Source: UBA668 sp040081465
Lineage (GTDB): Bacteria; Actinomycetota; Acidimicrobiia; Acidimicrobiales; Ilumatobacteraceae
Assembly: GCA_040081465.1 (NCBI GenBank)
Contig: JBEBGL010000003.1
Coordinates: 254,898 to 318,897, forward strand
Length of the DNA: 64,000 nucleotides
Reading direction: 5' to 3'
Shown: positions 8,661-17,154 of the stretch, piece by piece
How positions within the stretch are numbered: position 1 is the stretch's first letter
Layout: every line of letters begins with the position of its first letter
Program-made: the position numbers and the translations under genes
Notes under the pieces: generated by a model
Seen by the model: the letters and a program-made list of their open reading frames with translations, nothing else
Databases searched by the model: none
Told to the model about the DNA's origin: nothing

Positions 8661-8686
8661 AGTCTATTTCCCCTACCGCCGTAGTG
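8661..8686 (-). promoter_or_regulatory. Leaderless promoter and palindrome upstream of sufC2
   Basis: On the minus strand TAGACT (8666-8661) ends 7 bases before the GTG of sufC2. Six bases further upstream is the palindrome CTAC-N4-GTAG (8673-8684), which shares its core and flanking bases (ACTACG) with the site upstream of sufD. A common regulator of both suf blocks is inferred. Confidence 0.5.
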
Positions 8687-8713
8687 GAAACCCCGCTGAC
8701 CGGGATGTTTGCC

Positions 8714-10096
8714 TCACGAAACAGGTCGTTTGTAGCTCGTGAGGTCGTCGAGCAGCCCGGCGAGCGACTCGATGGTGGTATGCGGATGCACCAGGCAGAC
8801 GCGCAGGCACGACTCGCCGCGCCAAGTTGTTGGCACCACTAGCCAGCTGCCATCTCGCGCCCGCCGCTGGCTCCATTCCAAGTACTGATCTCGCGTCCAG
8901 CCGTTGGCGGTGAACAGCACGACCGAAAGCTCGGGCTCCAGCAGAAGCGTGAATCCGAGTCGGGCCGCGACGGCGTCGGCGAACTCGCGCGCTGTCTTGA
9001 TCGCCTTGTCGACGGCCTCTGCGTAGGCACGCGTGCCGTAGGTGACCAGTCCGAACCACAGCGGCAACCCGCGAGCGCGTCGCGACAGGTGATACGCGTA
9101 GTCACTGGGGTTCCATTCACCGCGGTTCACAGCGTCGAGGTATGCGCCGTGCTGCGCGTGAGTGGTAGCCGCAGGCGCTGGGTCGCGATAAACCAGTGCG
9201 GCGCAGTCGTAGGGAGCGAACAGCCACTTGTGCGGGTCGACGCCGAAGCTGTCGGCGCGTTCGATGCCGCGGAATCGGTCGCGCGCGATGTCACTACACA
9301 AAGCAGCGAGGCCGTATGCGCCATCGACGTGCATCCACAGATCGTGCTCGTCGCACACATCGGCAATGCCGTCGAGTTCGTCGATAGCACCAGCGTTCGT
9401 CGTGCCGCCCGTCGCTACGACCGCAAACACTTTCGCGGCCTTTCCAGCGTCGCTTTGCAGCGCCGTACGGAGCGCGGCCGCAGTCAGTCGTCCGCGCTCG
9501 TCGGTGGGGACCCCGAGAACGTCGACATCCATAACCTTCGCGGCCGCGCGCACGGAGGCGTGAACCTCATCGGTGGCGGCGATTGTCAGTCGACCTGAGC
9601 GTCCGTTCTTCCTGATGTGCACTTCGCGGGCGGTGACCAACGCACTCAGGTTCGCTGCGGACCCGCCCGATACGAACACACCGCCCGCGCCTTCGGGGAA
9701 TCCGGCAAGATCGGCGAGCCATCGAAGCGCTTGATTCTCGGCGGCGATGGCACCGGCCCCCGCCTCCCAGTTACCGCCGAAGATCGAAGAGGCGCTGACG
9801 ACCAAGTCGAACATCGTCGAAGCGATTGAGGGCGAAGTCGGTACGTAGGCCAGGTTCATCGGGTCGTCCATCGGGCGACACGCCGGCATCAACACATCTC
9901 GGAACAAGCGCAGCGCTTCGAGGCCACCCGACCCATCGGGCGTGATCGCGTGCTCTATCGCCTTGTGTAACTCGTCCGCCGGCAGTGCGCCCCAACGCTT
10001 GTCTTTCGGAGTGCGCAAGCGCTCGATTGCGTAACCGATCACGCTGTGCGAAAACAGATCTGTCTCGGGATCCCAGTTGTGCATCGACCGTGGCAT
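8714..10096 (-). CDS. Group II PLP-dependent decarboxylase
   Basis: 460 residues from ATG 10096, which follows the desaturase stop by two bases and has AGGGAG about 7 bases upstream; the longer frame to 10144 overlaps the desaturase. The fold is that of glutamate/aromatic-L-amino-acid decarboxylases. Visible motifs are VFVSGGSAANLSAL (phosphate cup), MHVDGAYGLAAL (PLP-ring Asp) and GVDPHKWL with the PLP lysine. The substrate is not clear: the family includes tyrosine, tryptophan, glutamate and aspartate decarboxylases. Co-transcribed with the desaturase. Confidence 0.85.
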   Translation of the reverse strand: MPRSMHNWDPETDLFSHSVIGYAIERLRTPKDKRWGALPADELHKAIEHAITPDGSGGLEALRLFRDVLMPACRPMDDPMNLAYVPTSPSIASTMFDLVVSASSIFGGNWEAGAGAIAAENQALRWLADLAGFPEGAGGVFVSGGSAANLSALVTAREVHIRKNGRSGRLTIAATDEVHASVRAAAKVMDVDVLGVPTDERGRLTAAALRTALQSDAGKAAKVFAVVATGGTTNAGAIDELDGIADVCDEHDLWMHVDGAYGLAALCSDIARDRFRGIERADSFGVDPHKWLFAPYDCAALVYRDPAPAATTHAQHGAYLDAVNRGEWNPSDYAYHLSRRARGLPLWFGLVTYGTRAYAEAVDKAIKTAREFADAVAARLGFTLLLEPELSVVLFTANGWTRDQYLEWSQRRARDGSWLVVPTTWRGESCLRVCLVHPHTTIESLAGLLDDLTSYKRPVS

Positions 10097-10098
10097 CT

Positions 10099-11058
10099 TC
10101 AGGCTCCCTGCAACATCGCCGGTCGAGTGCGCAGTGCGCGCCATAACGCTGGGTACGAGCGGTACTCGATCGTGTCATCCAGATAGCCGGCGTCGCGTAG
10201 CGCGGCGTTCAGCTTCGACAGGTTGCGAAATGGAACACCCGAGTCCACATGGTGGGGGAGATGCAGCCCGATTTGGTACGGCACCAGCATGAAGCGCGCC
10301 ATCGGACGCTGTCGCACCGCGTGGGTAGTTTCTCGTCGGTCTGACGACATCTGCATACCGCCGTGTTCGGCGATCGAGCGCAGACGGTTGATCAGACGCC
10401 ACGCGGTGAGGTACGGCGCCAGCCAGAAGAACGGATATAGCCACCAATATCCGCTGACGATCGCACCGGCGAGCAGCAGCGCTTGCGTCAGCATGATCTT
10501 CCAGAATGTGCGCCGCGAACGTTGATCCTTGCTACGCGCGGCTGCGAACACATCCTTCAACAATCGAATGCCGGTGCGACCCGTTGCGTCGCGCATCATC
10601 TTGCGACGAAAGCTGGCACGTTCGATCGGGTATCCGGCGTACAGCGCGATATCGGGTTCGTCGGGTCCGAACTCCTGGCGGTGGTGCGCCGCGTGGACTC
10701 GTCGGTATCCGTCGGTGTTTGTCAGCGATGGATAACCGAGCAGCCAGCGACCGACGAAGTCATTGGCCCGCTTGTTACGAAACAGCAACCGATGAGCGGC
10801 CTCATGCATCAGTGAGAGGTATTGCGCGAACGTGCGCCCGAGCAACACGAACGTAAGTGGCCATACCCAAGGTGCGAACTCGACCGTCGCCCACAGAATC
10901 GCACCGGTTTGCGCGTATAGAAAGAGCACCGATACCGCGTTGCGCCAAGAGGGAATACGTCGTAGCCGCTCGCGAAATTCGGGCTGCGGACGACCGTCGG
11001 CCCGAATCAACTCGGTCTCTCGGCACGTCGGCAGCACGGCAGGAACCATGCCCGACAT
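10099..11058 (-). CDS. Membrane fatty acid desaturase
   Basis: 319 residues from ATG 11058, fixed by a TACAAT -10 that ends 7 bases upstream. Three histidine boxes of the membrane di-iron desaturase family are visible: HEAAH, HAAHH and HLPHH, with a further EHGG motif. Hydrophobic segments flank them (around LFLYAQTGAILWATV and ALLLAGAIVSGYWWLYPF). Such enzymes insert double bonds into acyl chains or modify related lipids at the membrane. The acyl substrate and position are unknown. Confidence 0.88.
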   Translation of the reverse strand: MSGMVPAVLPTCRETELIRADGRPQPEFRERLRRIPSWRNAVSVLFLYAQTGAILWATVEFAPWVWPLTFVLLGRTFAQYLSLMHEAAHRLLFRNKRANDFVGRWLLGYPSLTNTDGYRRVHAAHHRQEFGPDEPDIALYAGYPIERASFRRKMMRDATGRTGIRLLKDVFAAARSKDQRSRRTFWKIMLTQALLLAGAIVSGYWWLYPFFWLAPYLTAWRLINRLRSIAEHGGMQMSSDRRETTHAVRQRPMARFMLVPYQIGLHLPHHVDSGVPFRNLSKLNAALRDAGYLDDTIEYRSYPALWRALRTRPAMLQGA

Positions 11059-11065
11059 GTACCCG

Positions 11066-11071
11066 ATTGTA
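11066..11071 (-). promoter_or_regulatory. Leaderless -10 of the desaturase gene
   Basis: TACAAT on the minus strand, 7 bases before ATG 11058. It is a five-of-six match to the consensus and decides the start of the desaturase. Confidence 0.6.
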
Positions 11072-11084
11072 CGCGCTGACACTG

Positions 11085-11699
11085 TTACCAGCCGCGGGCT
11101 ACCCATTCCTGCAGGTGTGGGCGCTCGGTCCCGATGGTTGTGTCGGTGCCGTGGCCGGGCATCACGATGGTGTCGGCCGGAAAAGTGAACAGCTTGTTGT
11201 CGAGCGAATCGATGATCGCGGCAAAGTCGCCGCCCTCGAACTTGGTTGCGCCCGGCCCACCCGGAAACAGCGTGTCGCCAGAGAAGAGGACAGGGGCACC
11301 TTCCACCTTGAAGCTGACCGAGCCGGGTGTGTGGCCGGGGTTATGGATGGCGTGCAGGCGCAGCTTGCCGACCTCGATGACCTCGGCATCGTCAATGAAC
11401 ACGTCGTAACCGACTTCCTTCAGCATCGGCGCATCCTTGGCGGTGACGGCCACTTCGTAGCCCGCCTCGCGCATCGCCGGCACAGCCTGAATGTGGTCGC
11501 CGTGGCCGTGCGTCTCCAGAACTCGGCGCACGCCCAGTCGCTGGCACAACTCGAGCAGTCGCTCGTGCTCGTTGGCCGCATCGATCAGAATTGCATCGCC
11601 GGTCTCGACGCATCGAACGACGAACACGTTGTTTTCGAACGGACCTACCACTACGCGGTGGATCTCCATACGGCTGTCGTTCCAGTGCATCGTCGTCAT
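11085..11699 (-). CDS. MBL-fold (glyoxalase II-like) hydrolase
   Basis: 204 residues. Metal-binding motifs are complete: HGHGDH near residue 64, the His of HNPGHTPGS, the Asp of FSGDTLFPGG and the His of MPGHGTDTTIG. The GGPGATKF insert places it with the small hydroxyacylglutathione hydrolase-like group common in actinobacteria, which do not use glutathione; a mycothiol or other thioester may be the substrate (inference). It is first in the minus-strand run and divergent from the amidase, 23 bases between the starts. Confidence 0.87.
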   Translation of the reverse strand: MTTMHWNDSRMEIHRVVVGPFENNVFVVRCVETGDAILIDAANEHERLLELCQRLGVRRVLETHGHGDHIQAVPAMREAGYEVAVTAKDAPMLKEVGYDVFIDDAEVIEVGKLRLHAIHNPGHTPGSVSFKVEGAPVLFSGDTLFPGGPGATKFEGGDFAAIIDSLDNKLFTFPADTIVMPGHGTDTTIGTERPHLQEWVARGW

Positions 11700-11705
11700 G
11701 GCGTC

Positions 11706-11715
11706 AAACTATCGT
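11706..11715. promoter_or_regulatory. Overlapping divergent -10 elements (MBL hydrolase / amidase)
   Basis: AAACTATCGT holds TATCGT on the plus strand (11710-11715, 7 bases before amidase ATG 11723) and TAGTTT on the minus strand (11711-11706, 6 bases before MBL ATG 11699). The two hexamers share the central TA, so one site can serve both genes. Confidence 0.55.
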
Positions 11716-11722
11716 TCGCAGC

Positions 11723-13105
11723 ATGCCACCAGGCGACCCGACACTGTGGACCGCAGCCGAGCAGGCCGGGGCGATAGCGCGTAGCGAGTTAGGCAGTGAA
11801 GAGTTGCTCGATCTCTGCCTTGCTCGCATCGAGAAGGTCGACGGCGCGGTGAACGCAGTCTGCACACTCGCCATCGATCACGCCCGCAGTCGAGCTCGTG
11901 AGGCGGACACTGCAACGGCGCGCGGCAAGTCGTGGGGGCCGCTACATGGCCTTCCGATCACCATCAAGGATGCGATCGCGACCGCGCGAATCAGATCAAC
12001 CGGCGGCGCAACCGTGCTGCGCGACAACGTTCCCACCAACGATGCGCCAGCGGTCGCGTCGTTGAAGGCCGCTGGTGCGATCGTCTTCGGTAAGACGAAT
12101 CTTCCCGAGTGGAGCGGCGACTTCCAGTCGTTCAACGAGATGTTCGGCACGAGCAACAACCCGTGGGATCTTGCTCGCACACCGGGCGGTTCGTCCGGTG
12201 GCGCTGCCGCGGCCGTCGCAACTGGAATGACCAGCTTCGAACTCGGCACCGACATCGGCGGCTCAGTGCGCGTCCCATCAGCCTTCTGCGGAGTCTTTGG
12301 GCACAAGCCAAGTTGGGGACTCATTCCTACGTTCGGCTACATCGACGAACCACGAAGCTGCGATGGCGTGGGTGGGGTCGAAAGCGACATCAACGTCTTC
12401 GGGCCGATTGCGCGCGGCGCGGACGACCTTGCCCTGCTCGTCGACGTGATGGCGAGACCGATTGCCGAACCGTTGCCGTCTTCGCTGACATCGCTGGCCA
12501 ATCTGCGGGTCGCAGCGTGGATCGATGAACCAGCGGCCATCATCGACAGCGAGATGTCGACGATCCTGCATCGAGCGGTCGACGACCTAGAGGCCGCCGG
12601 CGCGCACGTCGACCGACTAGCGCGACCGACTCTGGACGTTGGCGCCGCGTGGCGCATGGGCGGGCGGTTGATCTGGGAGGCCACGACCGTTCAATCCGAT
12701 GAGGAACTGCCTGGCGCATACAGCCACCGCCAGTGGCTGCTTATGCATCGCGAACGCACCAGGCTGCGACTTCGCTGGGCCGAATTCTTCGAGAACTTCG
12801 ACGTGCTCGTATGTCCGGTCACCGTGCTACCGGCGATCGTGCACGACCAGTCCGGCACAGATAGGACGCGACGCATTTGCGTCAACGGCATCGATCGCTC
12901 GTACCTTGAACTCGAGGCTTGGGCGGCCCTGATCGGCAGCGTCTACCTGCCGAGCACGGTGGTACCCGTCGGGCTGACGGCGCAGGGATTGCCAATCGGG
13001 ATGCAGATTGTCGCGCCCTATTTGCACGACAGAACCTCGCTCAAGGTGGCGGCTTTAACGGTCGATATATGTGGTGGATATAGACCACCGCCGGTCATCC
13101 GCTAA
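11723..13105 (+). CDS. Amidase-signature family amidase
   Basis: 460 residues from ATG 11723, set by the -10 seven bases upstream. The Ser-cisSer-Lys triad is present: Lys82 in TIKDA, Ser157 in PGGSSGG and the nucleophile Ser181 in DIGGSVRVPS. These cytoplasmic enzymes hydrolyse amides to acid and ammonia; there is no GatB or GatC nearby, so this is a stand-alone amidase rather than GatA. The C-terminal PSTVVPVGLTAQGLPIG segment is typical. Substrate unknown. Confidence 0.88.
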   Translation: MPPGDPTLWTAAEQAGAIARSELGSEELLDLCLARIEKVDGAVNAVCTLAIDHARSRAREADTATARGKSWGPLHGLPITIKDAIATARIRSTGGATVLRDNVPTNDAPAVASLKAAGAIVFGKTNLPEWSGDFQSFNEMFGTSNNPWDLARTPGGSSGGAAAAVATGMTSFELGTDIGGSVRVPSAFCGVFGHKPSWGLIPTFGYIDEPRSCDGVGGVESDINVFGPIARGADDLALLVDVMARPIAEPLPSSLTSLANLRVAAWIDEPAAIIDSEMSTILHRAVDDLEAAGAHVDRLARPTLDVGAAWRMGGRLIWEATTVQSDEELPGAYSHRQWLLMHRERTRLRLRWAEFFENFDVLVCPVTVLPAIVHDQSGTDRTRRICVNGIDRSYLELEAWAALIGSVYLPSTVVPVGLTAQGLPIGMQIVAPYLHDRTSLKVAALTVDICGGYRPPPVIR

Positions 13106-13129
13106 CAACCGCCAATCGGAGTACCCGCC

Positions 13130-14866
13130 ATGAAGGCCCTTCGCTCGAATCACGCCCGTCGTGGCGCGCTTGCTCGCTGCTGCCTCGGTGTTTCAATCCT
13201 GCTTGGCGTGGTGGTTACCGGATCGGCTGTGTCACAGGTATCGGCTGCCCCGCCCACGTATACGGGTCTCGTGCCGGCGCGCCTGCTCGATACTCGCGGC
13301 GGAAGTGTCACGATCGACGGTCAGTTCGCCGGTGATGGTCAGATTGGCCCATCCTCGGTATTGAACCTGACGGTGCTCGGCCGCGGTGGTGTTCCGTCGT
13401 CGGGAGTTGGTGCGGTAGCGATCAACCTGACGGCCGCGCTCGCGACATCTAATTCGTATCTCACGGTTTATCCCACGGGTTCAACCCGACCAACTGCTTC
13501 GAATCTGAACTTCGCTGCCGCTCAGACGATCGCGAACATGGTGATAGTTCCCGTCGGCGTCTACGGTCAGATCAGCATCTACAACAACGCTGCTCCGACG
13601 CATCTCATTGTGGACGTACTCGGTTGGTTCGCCGTCGATGCGGGGTACACGGGATTTACGCCGGCACGCCTGCTTGACACGCGCAGCGGTGGTGTCACGA
13701 TCGATAATCAATTCGACGGGGGTGGTCAGGTTGGCGCCTCGTCGGTCTTGAACCTGGCGGTGCTCGGTCGCGGTGGGGTTCCGTCGTCGGGTGTTGATGC
13801 GGTAGCGATCAACGTGACGGCCGCTTCCTCGACGACCGGCTCGTTCCTGACGGTTTATCCGTCGGGTGCAGTACGACCGACGTCTTCGAACCTGAACTTC
13901 AGTGCCGGGCAGACAATCGCGAACATGGTGATCGTGCCCGTCGGCGTCGATGGTCGGATCAACCTTTACAACAACGCCGGCCAGACGCATCTGATTGTGG
14001 ACGTGCTCGGTTGGTTCGCGGATGATGCGGACTTCTCCGGATCTGTTTCGGCACGTCTTCTTGACTCTCGCACGGGTGGTATCACGATCGACGGACAGTT
14101 CGATGGAATCGGACCTGCCGGTCCGGCTTCGGTTTTGAACCTGACCGTGCTCGGTCGCGGTGGTGTACCTAGCACGGGTGTCGGCTCAGTTGCGATCAAC
14201 GTGACGGCCACCCAATCGTGCATGGCCTCATACGTCGGTGTGTATCCGAGCGGATCGCCTCGACCAGTTGCTTCCAACCTGAACTTCGGTGTCGGACAGA
14301 CGATCGCGAACATGGTGATTGTGCCCGTCGGCACCGACGGCAAGATCAGCCTCTATAACAACGCTGGAGAAACTCATCTGTTAGTAGATGTGTTGGGATG
14401 GTTCGCCGGTTCACCGGTCGCTGGCGCAACTCCGGTGTCGTCTGCGACGAGTGGATGTCCGCCGCCTCCGTCCCCGTACTCGGCGGTTTCGGTCGAGTGC
14501 ACTGCTCTCACCAACGCGCATCGCGCGGCCGCTGGTGTTGCACCAGTGACGATCAGTGTCTCGCTCAACGCCGCGGCCCAGGGACACAGCCAGTACCAAG
14601 CAGCGGCCCTCACGATGACACACACCAGCGCGAACGGTTCTAGCCCCGGTACACGGATCACTAACGCCGGATACATCTGGCGCGCGTGGGGCGAGAACGT
14701 CGCGTTCGGTCAATGGGATTGTGCTGCCGTCATCGCAGCGTGGATGAATAGCCCGGGTCACCGCACCAATATGTTGAACCCGGTGTACACGAACATCGGC
14801 ATCGGCATGGCGATCGGTTCGAACGGTGCCAAGTACTGGACGATGAACTTGGCGGCGCCGCGCTAG
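13130..14866 (+). CDS. Secreted CAP/SCP-domain protein with three tandem domains
   Basis: 578 residues, with GGAG 8 bases before the ATG. Residues 1-40 form a signal peptide (basic start, hydrophobic 18-35, cut near SAA). Three copies of a domain of about 125 residues follow with a period of exactly 129 (starting at residues 44, 173 and 302). Each opens with an ARLLD(T/S)R motif, has GRGGVPS in the middle and ends VDVLGWFA. A Pro-rich linker leads to a CAP domain at about 455-575 with HSQYQA, the WGENVAFG motif and SPGHRTNML, which hold the family's His and Glu residues. It acts outside the cell; the exact role is unknown. Confidence 0.88.
   Translation: MKALRSNHARRGALARCCLGVSILLGVVVTGSAVSQVSAAPPTYTGLVPARLLDTRGGSVTIDGQFAGDGQIGPSSVLNLTVLGRGGVPSSGVGAVAINLTAALATSNSYLTVYPTGSTRPTASNLNFAAAQTIANMVIVPVGVYGQISIYNNAAPTHLIVDVLGWFAVDAGYTGFTPARLLDTRSGGVTIDNQFDGGGQVGASSVLNLAVLGRGGVPSSGVDAVAINVTAASSTTGSFLTVYPSGAVRPTSSNLNFSAGQTIANMVIVPVGVDGRINLYNNAGQTHLIVDVLGWFADDADFSGSVSARLLDSRTGGITIDGQFDGIGPAGPASVLNLTVLGRGGVPSTGVGSVAINVTATQSCMASYVGVYPSGSPRPVASNLNFGVGQTIANMVIVPVGTDGKISLYNNAGETHLLVDVLGWFAGSPVAGATPVSSATSGCPPPPSPYSAVSVECTALTNAHRAAAGVAPVTISVSLNAAAQGHSQYQAAALTMTHTSANGSSPGTRITNAGYIWRAWGENVAFGQWDCAAVIAAWMNSPGHRTNMLNPVYTNIGIGMAIGSNGAKYWTMNLAAPR
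13259..14410 (+). repeat. Three tandem 387-bp coding repeats
   Basis: Units start at 13259, 13646 and 14033, each encoding one copy of the repeated extracellular domain. The DNA is conserved as well as the protein (for example the stretch around the TIANMVIVPVG codons), which suggests fairly recent duplication or gene conversion. Confidence 0.85.
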
Positions 14867-16374
14867 AGCGGCTTGCCAACCGGTTTGCCAACCGGTTTGC
14901 CAACGACTAACACGTTCTTACCCATGAATCGCCGCGTCAGCGGAGTCACACGTCGAGACATTGGCAGCACCACACGGTCGAACAGCCACAGCAGCCGCGG
15001 CGACAACGAAGACACGCCGCCAAGTCGACCTCCGACGAAGTATGCCGCCGCCCCTAGCGGGTCGAGATATTGCGCATGCGTGACGTTGAAACCAGCGGCT
15101 CGCAGATCACGCGACAGGCCGGTGGTGACGAATCGTCGCCAGTGGCCTGACAGTTGATCGATTTCGCAGTACAACGCCTCGTGCGCTGGCCCGAACACCA
15201 CCAACTGGCCATCCAGGGCAAGTAGGCCACGTGCGGCGATGAGTTCCGGAATGAGATCGCGGATGTGTTCCGCAGAGTTGCAGTACAGCACGGTGTCGAA
15301 CACTTCGTTGGTCGTTTCGATGGTGCCGAGGACCGGAGTCACCGGGCAGCCGCCACTCTTTGCAGCGCATGCTGCCGCAAGCGACTTCCACCGTGGTGGG
15401 TCGGGTTCGATCGCGGTGATCGACGTGACCGACGAGAGCTGCGCTAGACGGGTCGTGACCGTGCCAGTCCCAGCGCCAACTTCTAATAAACGACCGCGCA
15501 TGAACGGTGCGAGTGTTTCGACGATCCACGAGTTGTACCTGTCGAGTTCACCGAGACTGTCGAGGTACTCAGTGGGGTAGTCGCTGAAGCCACCGTTGGG
15601 CAGCCGCATGCGACGCCACTCGCGCGCGCGTCCGCCCACTTCGCGCAATGTCCCAGCGGCCGCAAGGACCTGCGGCAACCGCATCTTCGACGCGCCGGTG
15701 AGCCGCGGTCGAAATCGAATCGGAACATCGGCGAAAGAACCTCGGGAAGCGACGAAGACCGCGTACCAGAAGAAGAACTCGTAGCCACCAAGGTCGTCGA
15801 CCGGAACCTCGTCAAGAAATGACCGCACCATTGCGGGAGAGCTGATCCGGAACGATGTTGTGGGGTCCGACGGGAGTCGAGTGCGCGTCGCGACACGAAG
15901 TGCGAACCTGGCACCATGACTGAGCACTCGGCGCAGAGGGCTGACACCGACAAAAGTGCTGCGGTTTAGAAATCGCGAGCCGAACACGCAGTCCGGCGCA
16001 GGACTGATCTCATCAAACGCTGCCAGCAGGGACGGCAGTTCTATCGGATCGTGCTGACCATCGAAGTCGATGGTCCCGATAGCGGTCGCTGATGTCTGCA
16101 GCGCGAGGCGCAGGCCAGCCGCAATCGCCTGGCTGAGCCCGCGGCCTGGGCCATCGAATACCTGAAGTCGTATACCTCGTAACTCTGCCTCCGCATGCAA
16201 CAGCTTTACGGTGTCGTCAGTCGACGCATCGTCGATCACGATCAGCTCTAGTTCGGTCGTCAGCTCGCGGAGTTCGTCGCGTGCGTGGGCCAGATCGGCC
16301 ATAACCATAGGAACGTTGCGCGCCTCATTGCGCGTAGCGCCAACCAGAACGAGGAGCCGATGTTCTGCTGTCAT
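14863..16374 (-). CDS. Fusion of GT2 glycosyltransferase and SAM methyltransferase
   Basis: 503 residues from ATG 16374; TAGGGT lies 8 bases upstream. Residues 1 to about 245 are a GT2 domain of the dolichyl-phosphate-mannose-synthase type: ELIVIDDASTDDT, the GTIDFDGQHDP metal site and a Pro-Thr-Ser rich acceptor end, without membrane helices. From about residue 270 a class I methyltransferase follows with LLEVGAGTGTVT. The protein ends VGKPVGKPVGKPL, written by a 12-base tandem repeat. The stop codon shares CTAG with the CAP gene stop on the other strand. Role in modifying a surface glycan is inferred. Confidence 0.8.
   Translation of the reverse strand: MTAEHRLLVLVGATRNEARNVPMVMADLAHARDELRELTTELELIVIDDASTDDTVKLLHAEAELRGIRLQVFDGPGRGLSQAIAAGLRLALQTSATAIGTIDFDGQHDPIELPSLLAAFDEISPAPDCVFGSRFLNRSTFVGVSPLRRVLSHGARFALRVATRTRLPSDPTTSFRISSPAMVRSFLDEVPVDDLGGYEFFFWYAVFVASRGSFADVPIRFRPRLTGASKMRLPQVLAAAGTLREVGGRAREWRRMRLPNGGFSDYPTEYLDSLGELDRYNSWIVETLAPFMRGRLLEVGAGTGTVTTRLAQLSSVTSITAIEPDPPRWKSLAAACAAKSGGCPVTPVLGTIETTNEVFDTVLYCNSAEHIRDLIPELIAARGLLALDGQLVVFGPAHEALYCEIDQLSGHWRRFVTTGLSRDLRAAGFNVTHAQYLDPLGAAAYFVGGRLGGVSSLSPRLLWLFDRVVLPMSRRVTPLTRRFMGKNVLVVGKPVGKPVGKPL
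14869..14904 (-). repeat. 12-base tandem repeat, three copies
   Basis: CGGYTTGCCAAC three times on the plus strand (first copy C, the others T at the fourth base). It encodes the repeated VGKP ending of the fusion protein and sits three bases from its stop, so copy number changes would only lengthen the tail. Confidence 0.85.
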
Positions 16375-16451
16375 GCGCCGCAACCCTAGGTCTCCTGCCG
16401 GCACTTTCGCGTCACCTCGCCGTAAGGTGAAGTATCGAACTTCCTCCCAAC

Positions 16452-17102
16452 TTGTCTTCGATCACTGCCTTCGAAGATCGCCCCTCGTGGCGTGGATGGA
16501 TGCACGTCGTCGCGTTTCTGCTGGCGGTTCCAGGGGGAGTGCTGCTGATCTTGCAGGCCAATGGTCCTGCCGCCACCGTCGCCGCTTGCATCTACAGCGT
16601 CAGCCTGGTTCTCGGCTTCGGAACCTCCGCCGGCTATCACCGACTCGCGCGCAAAGAGCGCACCCAAACGATCATGCAGCGCCTTGATCACTCGATGATC
16701 TTCGTGCTCATCGCCGGCAGCTATACGCCGATCTGCCTGCTCGGCCTGCCCGCTAGCTGGGGCATCCCGCTGCTTTGCGTCGTGTGGGTCGGGGCGGCAG
16801 GCGGCATTGTGCTGAAGCAGTTGGCCTTTGAACGGCTGCGCATTTTGGAGTACGCCCTCTACCCGATTCTCGGTTGGCTGCTGGTCATCGCAGCTCCGCA
16901 ACTCATCGACAACATGAGTGCCACGGCGCTTGTGCTCTTGGTGGCCGGCGGCGTGCTGTACACCGTCGGCATTCCCATCCTGGCGCGCGAACGGCCCAAC
17001 CCGTGGCCGCGTACGTTCGGGTATCACGAAATCTGGCACACATTCACCGTCGCGGCCGGCGCCTGCCATTTCGTGACGATTGGCCTGCTCGTACGCGGCT
17101 AA
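16452..17102 (+). CDS. Hemolysin III / YqfA family membrane protein
   Basis: 216 residues with a TTG start; the next option, ATG 16500, would cut into the family's RPSWRGWMH opening. About seven membrane helices can be seen. Family signatures are GFGTSAGYHRL, the QRLDHSMIFVLIAGSYTP stretch and a C-terminal FGYHEIWHTFTVAAGACHF; the His residues form the metal site of the PAQR-like fold. Despite the name, most members are not proven haemolysins and function is uncertain. Confidence 0.85.
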   Translation: MSSITAFEDRPSWRGWMHVVAFLLAVPGGVLLILQANGPAATVAACIYSVSLVLGFGTSAGYHRLARKERTQTIMQRLDHSMIFVLIAGSYTPICLLGLPASWGIPLLCVVWVGAAGGIVLKQLAFERLRILEYALYPILGWLLVIAAPQLIDNMSATALVLLVAGGVLYTVGIPILARERPNPWPRTFGYHEIWHTFTVAAGACHFVTIGLLVRG

Positions 17103-17142
17103 TCCTCAGGCGCTCGTATAGAAGAAGGCGCCGTCACCCACC

Positions 17143-17148
17143 TACAGT
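17143..17148 (+). promoter_or_regulatory. Leaderless -10 of the acyl-CoA dehydrogenase gene
   Basis: TACAGT, 6 bases before ATG 17155. Confidence 0.45.
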
Positions 17149-17154
17149 GTCGCC

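Noticed and set aside
13054..13090. GGTGG...CCACC hairpin as terminator of the amidase gene
   Set aside because: It lies within the last codons of the amidase gene, has short arms and no T run.
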